7,614 nucleotides of DNA from an uncultured Clostridia bacterium (lineage in GTDB: Bacteria > Bacillota > Clostridia > Oscillospirales > CAG-272), in contig CALAFS010000228.1 in the NCBI GenBank assembly GCA_937892405.1, forward strand, positions 1-7,614, written 5' to 3'. The translations under genes and the position numbers were made by a program. The notes below the pieces were generated by a model that was not told where the DNA came from, searched no databases, and was given only the letters and a program-made list of their open reading frames with translations. Below are positions 1 to 4,079 of this stretch, piece after piece (position 1 is the first letter of the stretch; every line of letters begins with the position of its first letter).

Positions 1-90
1 CAAGAATGGCGACTCGGATGGGGCTCGAACCCACGACCTCTAGCGTGACAGGCTAGCGCTCTAACCAACTGAGCTACCAAGCCATTCTTG
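1..90. repeat. 90-bp repeat with 10-bp inverted ends, copy 1
   Basis: The block starts CAAGAATGGC and ends GCCATTCTTG, a perfect 10-bp inverted repeat enclosing tRNA-Asp. It is identical, base for base, to 507-596, and identity stops exactly at the inverted-repeat end on the right (base 91 differs from 597). The left limit cannot be judged because the window begins here. The outer 7 bp lie outside the mature tRNA, so leader and trailer can pair. Confidence 0.9.
7..83 (-). tRNA. tRNA-Asp (anticodon GTC), copy 1
   Basis: A complete cloverleaf reads on the minus strand. The 7-bp acceptor stem is GGCTTGG with CCGAGTC, the D-arm is GCTC/GAGC, the anticodon stem is CTAGC/GCTAG, the T-arm is GTGGG/CCCAT, and G73 is followed by encoded CCA. 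The loop CTGTCAC places anticodon GTC at 47-49, so it decodes Asp codons. It has its own consensus promoter at 141-169 and a roughly 50-nt leader, so it is transcribed separately from the tRNA operon at 348-773. The gene and its flanks are identical to 507-596. Its terminator would lie outside the window. Confidence 0.97.
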
Positions 91-104
91 TCATGGTCTC
101 GCGG

Positions 105-126
105 GCAGGCGAAAGATCGCCCCTGC
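105..126 (-). other. Hairpin in the tRNA-Asp leader
   Basis: GCAGGCGA (105-112) can pair with TCGCC..CTGC (117-126) as 8 bp with a 2-nt bulge and a 4-nt loop. It lies in the 5' leader between the promoter and tRNA-Asp copy 1. It may be part of the precursor fold. No T-run follows on the transcribed strand, so it is not a terminator. Confidence 0.35.
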
Positions 127-140
127 GATAACGCTTTATT

Positions 141-169
141 ATTATAGCAAACAGCGCGCGGTTTGTCAA
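141..169 (-). promoter_or_regulatory. Promoter of tRNA-Asp copy 1
   Basis: Minus-strand TTGACA (164-169) and TATAAT (141-146) are separated by exactly 17 bp. The bases just before the -10 read TTTGC, giving an extended -10 TG. The downstream stretch leads directly into tRNA-Asp. The organisation matches the other two tRNA promoters in the window. Confidence 0.92.
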
Positions 170-314
170 GTGCTTTTTCAAGATTTTTCCGAAAAGAAGA
201 AAAAGTTTTCACGGGAGGGATAACCGCACGGGGAAGTTTGACACCGTCGCAGAGTTGTGCTTCTTATACAGAATATGCGTAAGCGGGGAAAAGGACAGTG
301 CAGAGCAGGGGAGA
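170..314. other. Intergenic stretch with no gene seen
   Basis: This separates the tRNA operon terminator from the promoter of the isolated tRNA-Asp. It is A-rich near 180-205. I see no convincing start, ribosome binding site or RNA gene. A TTGACA on the plus strand at 238-243 lacks a correctly spaced -10. Confidence 0.6.
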
Positions 315-347
315 AAAGAAAAAATCCCGAATGAAACCATTCGGGAT
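315..347 (-). terminator. Intrinsic terminator of the Val-Asp-Phe-Gly tRNA operon
   Basis: On the minus strand a perfect 10-bp hairpin (arms 324-333 and 338-347, loop of 4) is followed directly by a run of T (A-rich 315-324 on the plus strand). The hairpin begins immediately after the CCA of tRNA-Gly, as expected for the end of a tRNA operon. Confidence 0.9.
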
Positions 348-423
348 TGGAGCGGATTACGGGGCTCGAACCCGCCACCTCGACCTTGGCAAGGTCGCGC
401 TCTACCAAATGAGCTAAATCCGC
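348..423 (-). tRNA. tRNA-Gly (anticodon GCC)
   Basis: A 76-nt cloverleaf on the minus strand. The acceptor stem is GCGGATT/AATCCGC, the anticodon stem CGACC/GGTCG encloses loop TTGCCAA with anticodon GCC (388-390), and the T-arm is GCGGG/CCCGT. The discriminator T is followed by encoded CCA. It is the last gene of the minus-strand operon, only 3 nt after tRNA-Phe, and runs straight into the terminator. Confidence 0.97.
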
Positions 424-426
424 AGG

Positions 427-502
<76 letters not shown>

Positions 503-506
503 GTAT

Positions 507-596
507 CAAGAATGGCGACTCGGATGGGGCTCGAACCCACGACCTCTAGCGTGACAGGCTAGCGCTCTAACCAACTGAGCTACCAAGCCATTCTTG
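507..596. repeat. 90-bp repeat with 10-bp inverted ends, copy 2
   Basis: Identical to 1-90, including the CAAGAATGGC / GCCATTCTTG ends. Here both flanks are visible: the right flank (from 597) has no similarity to the right flank of copy 1. Confidence 0.9.
513..589 (-). tRNA. tRNA-Asp (anticodon GTC), copy 2
   Basis: Same sequence as 7-83, with anticodon GTC at 553-555 and encoded CCA. It is the second gene of the minus-strand operon after tRNA-Val, with a 108-nt spacer before it and 10 nt to tRNA-Phe. No good promoter is visible in the spacer, so it most likely depends on the promoter at 793-821. Leader and trailer (CAAGAAT/ATTCTTG) can extend the acceptor helix by 7 bp in the precursor. 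Confidence 0.97.
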
Positions 597-599
597 AAT

Positions 600-624
600 G
601 AATTATATATAATGTATATAATTC
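600..624. repeat. AT-rich perfect palindrome between tRNA-Val and tRNA-Asp
   Basis: Perfect 10-bp arms (GAATTATATA at 600-609, TATATAATTC at 615-624) with a 5-nt loop lie in the 108-nt operon spacer. With no G+C in most of the stem it would be a weak RNA hairpin. It may be a precursor-processing element or only AT-rich spacer. Confidence 0.5.
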
Positions 625-697
625 CTTATGTGATGTGGAAAGACAAGCTCATATCGAGCCAGCGTGGGCGATATAAAAGCCTTACCTTATCTTCCCT

Positions 698-773
698 TGG
701 TGGAAAGTATAGGGCTCGAACCTATGACCCTCTGCTTGTAAGGCAGATGCTCTCCCAACTGAGCTAACCTTCC
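698..773 (-). tRNA. tRNA-Val (anticodon TAC)
   Basis: A 76-nt cloverleaf on the minus strand. The acceptor stem is GGAAGGT/ACTTTCC, the anticodon stem TCTGC/GCAGA encloses loop CTTACAA with anticodon TAC (738-740), and the T-arm is ATAGG/CCTAT. The discriminator A is followed by encoded CCA. It is the first gene of the Val-Asp-Phe-Gly operon, about 20 nt below the promoter at 793-821. Confidence 0.97.
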
Positions 774-792
774 GAATCAATACGCGAGAGTT

Positions 793-821
793 ATTATACC
801 AAAGACAAGCCCGTTTGTCAA
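793..821 (-). promoter_or_regulatory. Promoter of the Val-Asp-Phe-Gly tRNA operon
   Basis: Minus-strand TTGACA (816-821) and TATAAT (793-798) with 17-bp spacing; TTTGG sits just before the -10 (extended -10 TG). A GACAA/TTGTC dyad overlaps the -35 and spacer. It points at tRNA-Val and is divergent from the tRNA-Thr promoter at 979-1007. Confidence 0.93.
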
Positions 822-860
822 TAGGTTTCGCAAATTTTTTTGAAAAAGTTGCAAAAATCC

Positions 861-887
861 TTGCGGCGGTGTATGCTTTCGTCGCAA
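861..887. other. Hairpin in the divergent tRNA intergenic region
   Basis: TTGCGGCG (861-868) and CGTCGCAA (880-887) form 8 bp with one G-T pair. A-rich sequence follows on the plus strand, and GGATTTTT follows on the minus strand. It could be a weak minus-strand terminator, but no minus-strand gene lies upstream for it to serve. Confidence 0.3.
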
Positions 888-924
888 AAAATGCTTGTCA
901 CCTTTGCATGAGAAGAAATCGCGT

Positions 925-939
925 GGCGGTAAGACCGCC
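925..939. other. GC-rich hairpin in the divergent tRNA intergenic region
   Basis: GGCGGT (925-930), a 3-nt loop and ACCGCC (934-939) form a compact hairpin. T-rich sequence on the plus strand begins only about 10 nt later (near 950-968), so a terminator call is weak. It sits 40 bp upstream of the tRNA-Thr promoter and might insulate it. Confidence 0.3.
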
Positions 940-978
940 CGGCTTCAAAATTCATTTTATCTTTTTTCAAAAAACTAC

Positions 979-1007
979 TTGACAAATCCCGTGCAATTTG
1001 TTATAAT
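979..1007 (+). promoter_or_regulatory. Promoter of tRNA-Thr
   Basis: TTGACA (979-984) and TATAAT (1002-1007) with 17-bp spacing, preceded by TTTGT (extended -10). ACAAAT and ATTTGT form a 6-bp dyad across the spacer. Transcription would begin near 1014 and reach tRNA-Thr after a short leader. No comparable promoter exists in the 180-bp repeats, so this is probably the only strong promoter reading into them. Confidence 0.93.
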
Positions 1008-1036
1008 ACAATGCGTCCGGAAAAAACGGGCGAATT

Positions 1037-1086
<50 letters not shown>

Positions 1087-1112
<26 letters not shown>

Positions 1113-1266
1113 GACACCCCCGAGGGAAAATATCCCCCGGGGCTTTGGTTTTTTTAGGCGAGAAGGATCACCCACCGCGCGTAAGAGCTGCCAACAGGTC
1201 GAGCCTGATGAAGGTACGCGCCCCTTCGGGGAACGCTTAACCTTGAAACCTCCACCGGAGGTTTCA
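1087..1266 (+). repeat. 180-bp tandem repeat, unit 1
   Basis: The unit contains the tRNA-Thr 3' part (1087-1112), a terminator (1118-1155), about 30 nt of linker and the 5' portion of a structured RNA (from 1185). It is identical to 1267-1446, and identity at 180-bp offset runs unbroken for 200 bp (1087-1286 against 1267-1466). It starts inside the tRNA T-arm; upstream of 1087 the tRNA and the second-copy sequence (1261-1266) differ. Confidence 0.95.
1118..1155 (+). terminator. tRNA-Thr terminator (T1)
   Basis: CCCCGAGGGA (1118-1127) pairs with TCCCCCGGGG (1133-1142), one A-C mismatch and a 5-nt loop, followed by CTTTGG and seven T. It sits 5 nt after the tRNA CCA and is carried along in every repeat copy. 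Confidence 0.88.
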
Positions 1267-1290
1267 CAGTTCGACTCTGATTAGCAGCTC
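1185..1290 (+). ncRNA. Putative structured RNA, module 1 (three-way junction)
   Basis: Four nested or branched helices are visible. The outer stem GAGCTGC (1185-1191) pairs with GCAGCTC (1284-1290). Stem I (1195-1204) pairs with 1269-1279 through one bulged T. Stem II AAGGT..ACCTT (1211-1215/1240-1244) is topped by GCG/CGC and CCC/GGG with a TTCG loop. Stem III GAAACCTCC (1245-1253) pairs with GGAGGTTTC (1257-1265) through a 3-nt loop. Junction strands are CTGATG (1205-1210), none, and ACA (1266-1268). A terminator follows at 1298-1335. The right half reuses the tRNA-Thr T-arm/acceptor sequence. I do not recognise the family. No separate promoter is visible, so expression probably needs read-through of T1. 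Confidence 0.4.
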
Positions 1291-1446
1291 CAGACACCCC
1301 CGAGGGAAAATATCCCCCGGGGCTTTGGTTTTTTTAGGCGAGAAGGATCACCCACCGCGCGTAAGAGCTGCCAACAGGTCGAGCCTGATGAAGGTACGCG
1401 CCCCTTCGGGGAACGCTTAACCTTGAAACCTCCACCGGAGGTTTCA
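1267..1446 (+). repeat. 180-bp tandem repeat, unit 2
   Basis: Identical to 1087-1266. The absence of any substitution points to a recent duplication or to ongoing homogenisation. Its first 26 bp (1267-1292) are the tRNA-Thr T-loop, acceptor 3' strand and CCA, here without a tRNA 5' half. Confidence 0.95.
1298..1335 (+). terminator. Repeat terminator (T2)
   Basis: Exact copy of T1 at +180 bp (stem 1298-1307/1313-1322, T-run to 1335). It lies 8 nt after the outer stem of RNA module 1 and would define its 3' end. Confidence 0.85.
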
Positions 1447-1471
1447 CAGTTCGACTCTGATTAGCAAACTC
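1365..1471 (+). ncRNA. Putative structured RNA, module 2 (outer stem weakened)
   Basis: The same fold as 1185-1290 at +180 bp: stem I 1375-1384/1449-1459, stem II 1391-1424, stem III 1425-1433/1437-1445. The 3' strand of the outer stem lies in the diverged third copy and reads GCAAACTC (1464-1471) instead of GCAGCTC, so only GAG/CTC plus a few flanking pairs survive. It is followed by terminator T3. Same doubts as for module 1; function unknown. Confidence 0.35.
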
Positions 1472-1531
1472 CGGACACCCCCGAGGGAGAATATCCCCCG
1501 GGGCTTTGGTTTTTTTAGGCGAAAAGGATCG
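1447..1531 (+). repeat. Third, partial and diverged repeat copy
   Basis: Identical to the repeat for its first 20 bp (1447-1466), then similar but with substitutions and a 1-nt insertion through the acceptor region, terminator and T-run. Similarity fades after the AAGGATC near 1525-1531. The divergence suggests this is the old right-hand copy, with the two perfect units arising later by unequal recombination. Confidence 0.88.
1479..1516 (+). terminator. Repeat terminator (T3)
   Basis: The same hairpin as T1 and T2 with a changed loop (GAATA in place of AAATA), stem 1479-1488/1494-1503, and seven T ending at 1516. It is the last of three terminators in series and separates the tRNA locus from the hydrolase gene. 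Confidence 0.85.
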
Positions 1532-1621
1532 CCGTCGTGCGAAAACGCAATCAACAAGGGCGGGCTACCTTTTCCTTGACCGATTTTGCACATTTTACCG
1601 AAAAAGATGAATGAAATCACA

Positions 1622-1650
1622 TACTTTTCTCCTTTTATTTATGGTATGAT
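1622..1650 (+). promoter_or_regulatory. Putative promoter of the GH39-like gene
   Basis: TATGAT (1645-1650) is preceded by TGG, giving an extended -10. The -35 position (1622-1627, TACTTT) is poor. It lies in an AT-rich dip about 55 nt upstream of the start codon, and no better candidate exists after terminator T3. The stretch 1532-1621 otherwise shows nothing I can name. Confidence 0.5.
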
Positions 1651-1704
1651 AAAGACACAAAGGCGCGGGAGAGAATAAAAAGCGCGCCGACAAAGGAGAA
1701 GTGT

Positions 1705-3054
1705 ATGTCTTTGCTTACCGTCAACGCAAATGCCGCCTGCGGGCAGGTCAAACCCATGCACGCGGTCAACAACGGACCCGTCTATAAATTTACCGAAGAT
1801 CAGAGAATCACGAACATCGACGCCTTCCGCGAGGCGGGGATCCCTTATGCGAGGACGCATGACGCCGCCTTTTATTCGGGGTACGGCGGAGAGCATTGCG
1901 TCGATATCCTCGCCGTGTTCCCAAATTTCGATGCCGATCCCGAGGATCCCGCGTCCTACGATTTCACCATGACCGACGAGTATCTGAAGGTCATGCTGTA
2001 TGCGGGGGTCGAGCCTTTCTACCGTCTCGGCTCGAAGATCGAGCACTGGCCGAAAAAGTACGGCACCCTTGTCCCGAAGGATTTCCACAAGTGGGCGGTG
2101 ATTGCCGAGCATATCATCGCGCACTATACCGAAGGCTTTGCCGACGGTTTCCGTCACAAGATCGAATATTGGGAGATCTGGAACGAGCCCGATCTCAACG
2201 AAAACAGCGACCCTGTCGACAAGAAGACCTGGAGCGGTACCCGTGCGCAGTTTTTTGAATTCTTCGATGTCGCCGCCAAACATCTGAAGGCGCGCTTTCC
2301 GCACCTGAAGATCGGCGGTCCCGCCGCCGCAAGCACGGGGACGGACTGGACGAATGCCTTCCTTTCCTATCTGAAAGAGCACGGCACTCCTCTTGATTTC
2401 TTCTCGTGGCACATTTACGCGAGCACGCCCGAGAGCGTTCTGCGTGCCGAGCGCGAGACGCGCGCCATGATGAACCGTTACGGCTTCGATCATGCGGAAA
2501 GCATCCTCAATGAGTGGAACTATGTCAAGGGCTGGAAGGGAGACGAATGGGTTTATTCTCTGCGTGCGGAAAAGGGGCTGAAAGGTTCTTCCTTCGTCGC
2601 CGCCGTCATTGCCCGCTCGCAATATGAGCCTCTCGATCTCCTCATGTATTACGATGCCCGCCCCTGCGGCATGAACGGCATGTTCAGCACCGACATCGTC
2701 TCCGACCGGCTGAAAGGCTACTGGCCCTTCAATTTCTTCGGCGAGCTGTACCGCCTCGGTACTGCCGTCGGGACGGTCTCCGACGATCCCACCCTGTATG
2801 CCGCCGCCGCAAAGTCGGAGGACGCTTTCTCTCTGATGGTGACCTACTTCGAGGATAAGGACACCGCCGAAAAGAAACATGCCGAGATACACCTTGAAAA
2901 TCTCCCGGTCGGAAAAGACGCCGAGATCACAATCCGCAGACTTGACCGTGCGTGCGACGGTGAGGTAACGGAGAAGAAAAAGGTAAGCGGAAAGGATATG
3001 ACCCTCTCCGTCGATTTTGATCTTTTCACCACACTTCTGATTTCTGTCAAGTAA
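1705..3054 (+). CDS. GH39-like glycoside hydrolase (clan GH-A), cytoplasmic
   Basis: A 449-residue protein with the retaining clan GH-A signature. The motif YWEIWNEPD (155-163) carries the likely acid/base Glu161, SWHIY (234-238) is a typical active-site strand, and ILNEWNY (267-273) carries the likely nucleophile Glu270. Barrel residues span roughly 20-360, and residues 370-449 look like a beta-sandwich tail. Family GH39 contains beta-xylosidases, alpha-L-iduronidases and arabinan or galactoside-acting enzymes, so the exact substrate is not readable; nearby pectin enzymes suggest a plant side-chain sugar. No signal peptide is visible. The start is fixed by AAAGGAG (1692-1698) 6 nt upstream. 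It is monocistronic, ends in a strong terminator, and is convergent with araC. Another clan-A family (for example GH5-like or GH51-like) is the main alternative. Confidence 0.8.
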   Translation: MSLLTVNANAACGQVKPMHAVNNGPVYKFTEDQRITNIDAFREAGIPYARTHDAAFYSGYGGEHCVDILAVFPNFDADPEDPASYDFTMTDEYLKVMLYAGVEPFYRLGSKIEHWPKKYGTLVPKDFHKWAVIAEHIIAHYTEGFADGFRHKIEYWEIWNEPDLNENSDPVDKKTWSGTRAQFFEFFDVAAKHLKARFPHLKIGGPAAASTGTDWTNAFLSYLKEHGTPLDFFSWHIYASTPESVLRAERETRAMMNRYGFDHAESILNEWNYVKGWKGDEWVYSLRAEKGLKGSSFVAAVIARSQYEPLDLLMYYDARPCGMNGMFSTDIVSDRLKGYWPFNFFGELYRLGTAVGTVSDDPTLYAAAAKSEDAFSLMVTYFEDKDTAEKKHAEIHLENLPVGKDAEITIRRLDRACDGEVTEKKKVSGKDMTLSVDFDLFTTLLISVK

Positions 3055-3063
3055 AGATGAAAG

Positions 3064-3104
3064 ACGCGGAGTTGCAAAGTAAAGTTTGCAACTCCGCGTT
3101 TTTT
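3064..3104 (+). terminator. Terminator between the GH39-like gene and araC
   Basis: A perfect 15-bp stem (3064-3078 with 3085-3099, 6-nt loop) followed by T at 3099-3104. It strongly terminates the plus-strand gene. Its T-run overlaps the stop codon (3103-3105) of the convergent regulator. On the minus strand the sequence after the stem is only moderately T-rich, so bidirectional use is possible but weaker. Confidence 0.92.
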
Positions 3105-3945
3105 ATGCCTTTCGATAGGCATCCGGCGTCTTGCCGGAGAATTTCTTGAACATCTTATAAAAGAACGCGGGATCCTCATAGCCGACAAGCCGCGCGACCG
3201 CGTCCACACTCAGATCGGAGCCGCAAAGGAGCGTCGCCGCGCGCTTCATGCGCACGCCCGTCAGATAGTCGCGGAAGGTCACGCCGCATTCCTTCTTGAA
3301 AAGGGCGGAGAGGTAGGGAAGAGAGAAGCCGAGCTTGTCCGCCACGGCACCGAGCGTCAGATGCTCTCCGTAATGCCCTTCGATATAGCGGATCACCCGC
3401 GTTGCGGGGGAAGGCGGCGCGTCGGCACGGCGAAGCTCTCCGCGTACAAGCGTAATCAGCACTCCGAGTAAAAGGTGGCGTATCATGTCGGCATATCCTG
3501 TCTCCCGCCGTTCGGCTTCTTTACAGATCCGCCCGATCAGCGTCCCGACAAATCCGTTTTTGTCATGATAAATCGCCTGCCCGCCCTCCGCAGAGATCCG
3601 ACTCTGCGTTCTTGAGAGAAAGGGCGACATCACCTCGGAAAAGCTCTTCGCGGAGGCAAGCGACGGGTCGATGGTCTCCGGCAGAAACAGGCAGTTAATC
3701 AGAGAAAAATTCCCGCTGTTTTCCGTCGGGCGGTATCCGTGCGCCCGTCCGAGGTCGATGAGAAAGCAGTCGCCTGCCCGCACGGGCAGAACCGTCCCGT
3801 CCTCGAGGATCTCCTCCGCCTCGCCTCCCGTGATATAGACCAGCTCGAAGAAGCTGTGACGGTGCATGCTGTTCGCGGCATTTTTGTCGGGGACGATCAG
3901 GACGGGGCAGTTTTCACCGAGTTCGGGGAAAAAGAGTGTGTTCAA
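3103..3945 (-). CDS. AraC-family transcriptional regulator
   Basis: A 280-residue protein from a TTG start. Residues about 15-85 form the cupin-like sensor domain, with HRHSFFELVYI near 28-38 (two His) and the turn AGDCFLIDLG near 57-66. Residues about 183-280 form the double helix-turn-helix: LGAVADKLGFSLPYLSALFK is the first and VDAVARLVGYEDPAFFYKMF the second, followed by the family-typical GKTPDAYR. The TTG start (3943-3945) is chosen because AAAGGAG (minus strand, 3952-3958) lies 6 nt before it; the reading frame stays open to another TTG at 3985-3987, which lacks a ribosome binding site and adds a poorly fitting hydrophobic stretch. It is divergent from the rhamnosidase gene and probably a sugar-responsive activator of this locus; the ligand is not readable. 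Confidence 0.93.
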   Translation of the reverse strand: MNTLFFPELGENCPVLIVPDKNAANSMHRHSFFELVYITGGEAEEILEDGTVLPVRAGDCFLIDLGRAHGYRPTENSGNFSLINCLFLPETIDPSLASAKSFSEVMSPFLSRTQSRISAEGGQAIYHDKNGFVGTLIGRICKEAERRETGYADMIRHLLLGVLITLVRGELRRADAPPSPATRVIRYIEGHYGEHLTLGAVADKLGFSLPYLSALFKKECGVTFRDYLTGVRMKRAATLLCGSDLSVDAVARLVGYEDPAFFYKMFKKFSGKTPDAYRKA

Positions 3946-3977
3946 AATGCTCTCCTTTCGAAAAAAACTTAAAAAAG

Positions 3978-4007
3978 ACCATAACAAACATAAAATGCCC
4001 TATGGAA
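3978..4007 (-). promoter_or_regulatory. Putative araC promoter
   Basis: On the minus strand TATGGT (3978-3983) is preceded by TGT, an extended -10. At the -35 position, 18 bp away, is TTCCAT (4002-4007), which is not a good -35 and belongs to the shared box at 3993-4011. The start codon would be about 26 nt from the transcription start. The box overlap suggests autoregulation. Confidence 0.45.
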
Positions 4008-4011
4008 ATAT
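3993..4011. promoter_or_regulatory. Candidate operator box between araC and the rhamnosidase gene
   Basis: The minus strand reads TTTCCATAGGGCATTTTA. A near copy, TTCCATAGGCATTTTT, sits at the same promoter position ahead of the GH28 gene (6381-6396). The box overlaps the -35 positions of both divergent promoters here, a usual place for AraC-type activators. Binding is inferred, not shown. Confidence 0.4.
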
Positions 4012-4031
4012 TATATCACTCCTACTATAAT
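4003..4031 (+). promoter_or_regulatory. Putative promoter of the rhamnosidase gene
   Basis: A perfect TATAAT (4026-4031) has a weak -35 (TGGAAA, 4003-4008) at 17 bp. A good -10 with a poor -35 covered by a candidate operator fits an activator-dependent promoter. Confidence 0.6.
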
Positions 4032-4079
4032 AAAAGCAAGGGGAAAATCCCGAAAATATCAGAAGATTTCGGAGGAATT

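Noticed and set aside
238..266. Plus-strand promoter starting with TTGACA at 238
   Set aside because: The nearest TATACA-like hexamer is about 20-21 bp away, and no plus-strand gene follows.
1185..1290. Calling the module a hammerhead ribozyme
   Set aside because: The core letters match, but the expected UH followed directly by stem I is missing and GAAA is fully paired in the best fold. Kept only as a finding to test.
1185..1290. Integron attC-like recombination site
   Set aside because: The inverted arms do not carry the GTTRRRY / RYYYAAC core pair, and no integron integrase is in the window.
1267..1292. A second tRNA-Thr gene or pseudogene in the repeats
   Set aside because: Only the 3' portion recurs. 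The D-arm and anticodon arm are absent, and the upstream sequence folds into different helices.
1639..2892. Long open frame on the minus strand opposite the GH39-like gene
   Set aside because: It lies entirely antisense to a clear hydrolase with catalytic motifs, runs across its promoter, lacks a ribosome binding site, and its translation resembles no domain I know. It is a shadow of GC-rich coding sequence.
3946..3987. Longer N-terminus for the AraC regulator from a TTG at 3985-3987
   Set aside because: No ribosome binding site precedes it, and the extension would contain the good AAAGGAG site that serves the TTG at 3943-3945.
3936..4079. Upstream extension of the rhamnosidase reading frame to ATG 3936
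   Set aside because: It overlaps the araC start and both promoters, and the added 48 residues look random. GGAGG before ATG 4080 sets the real start.
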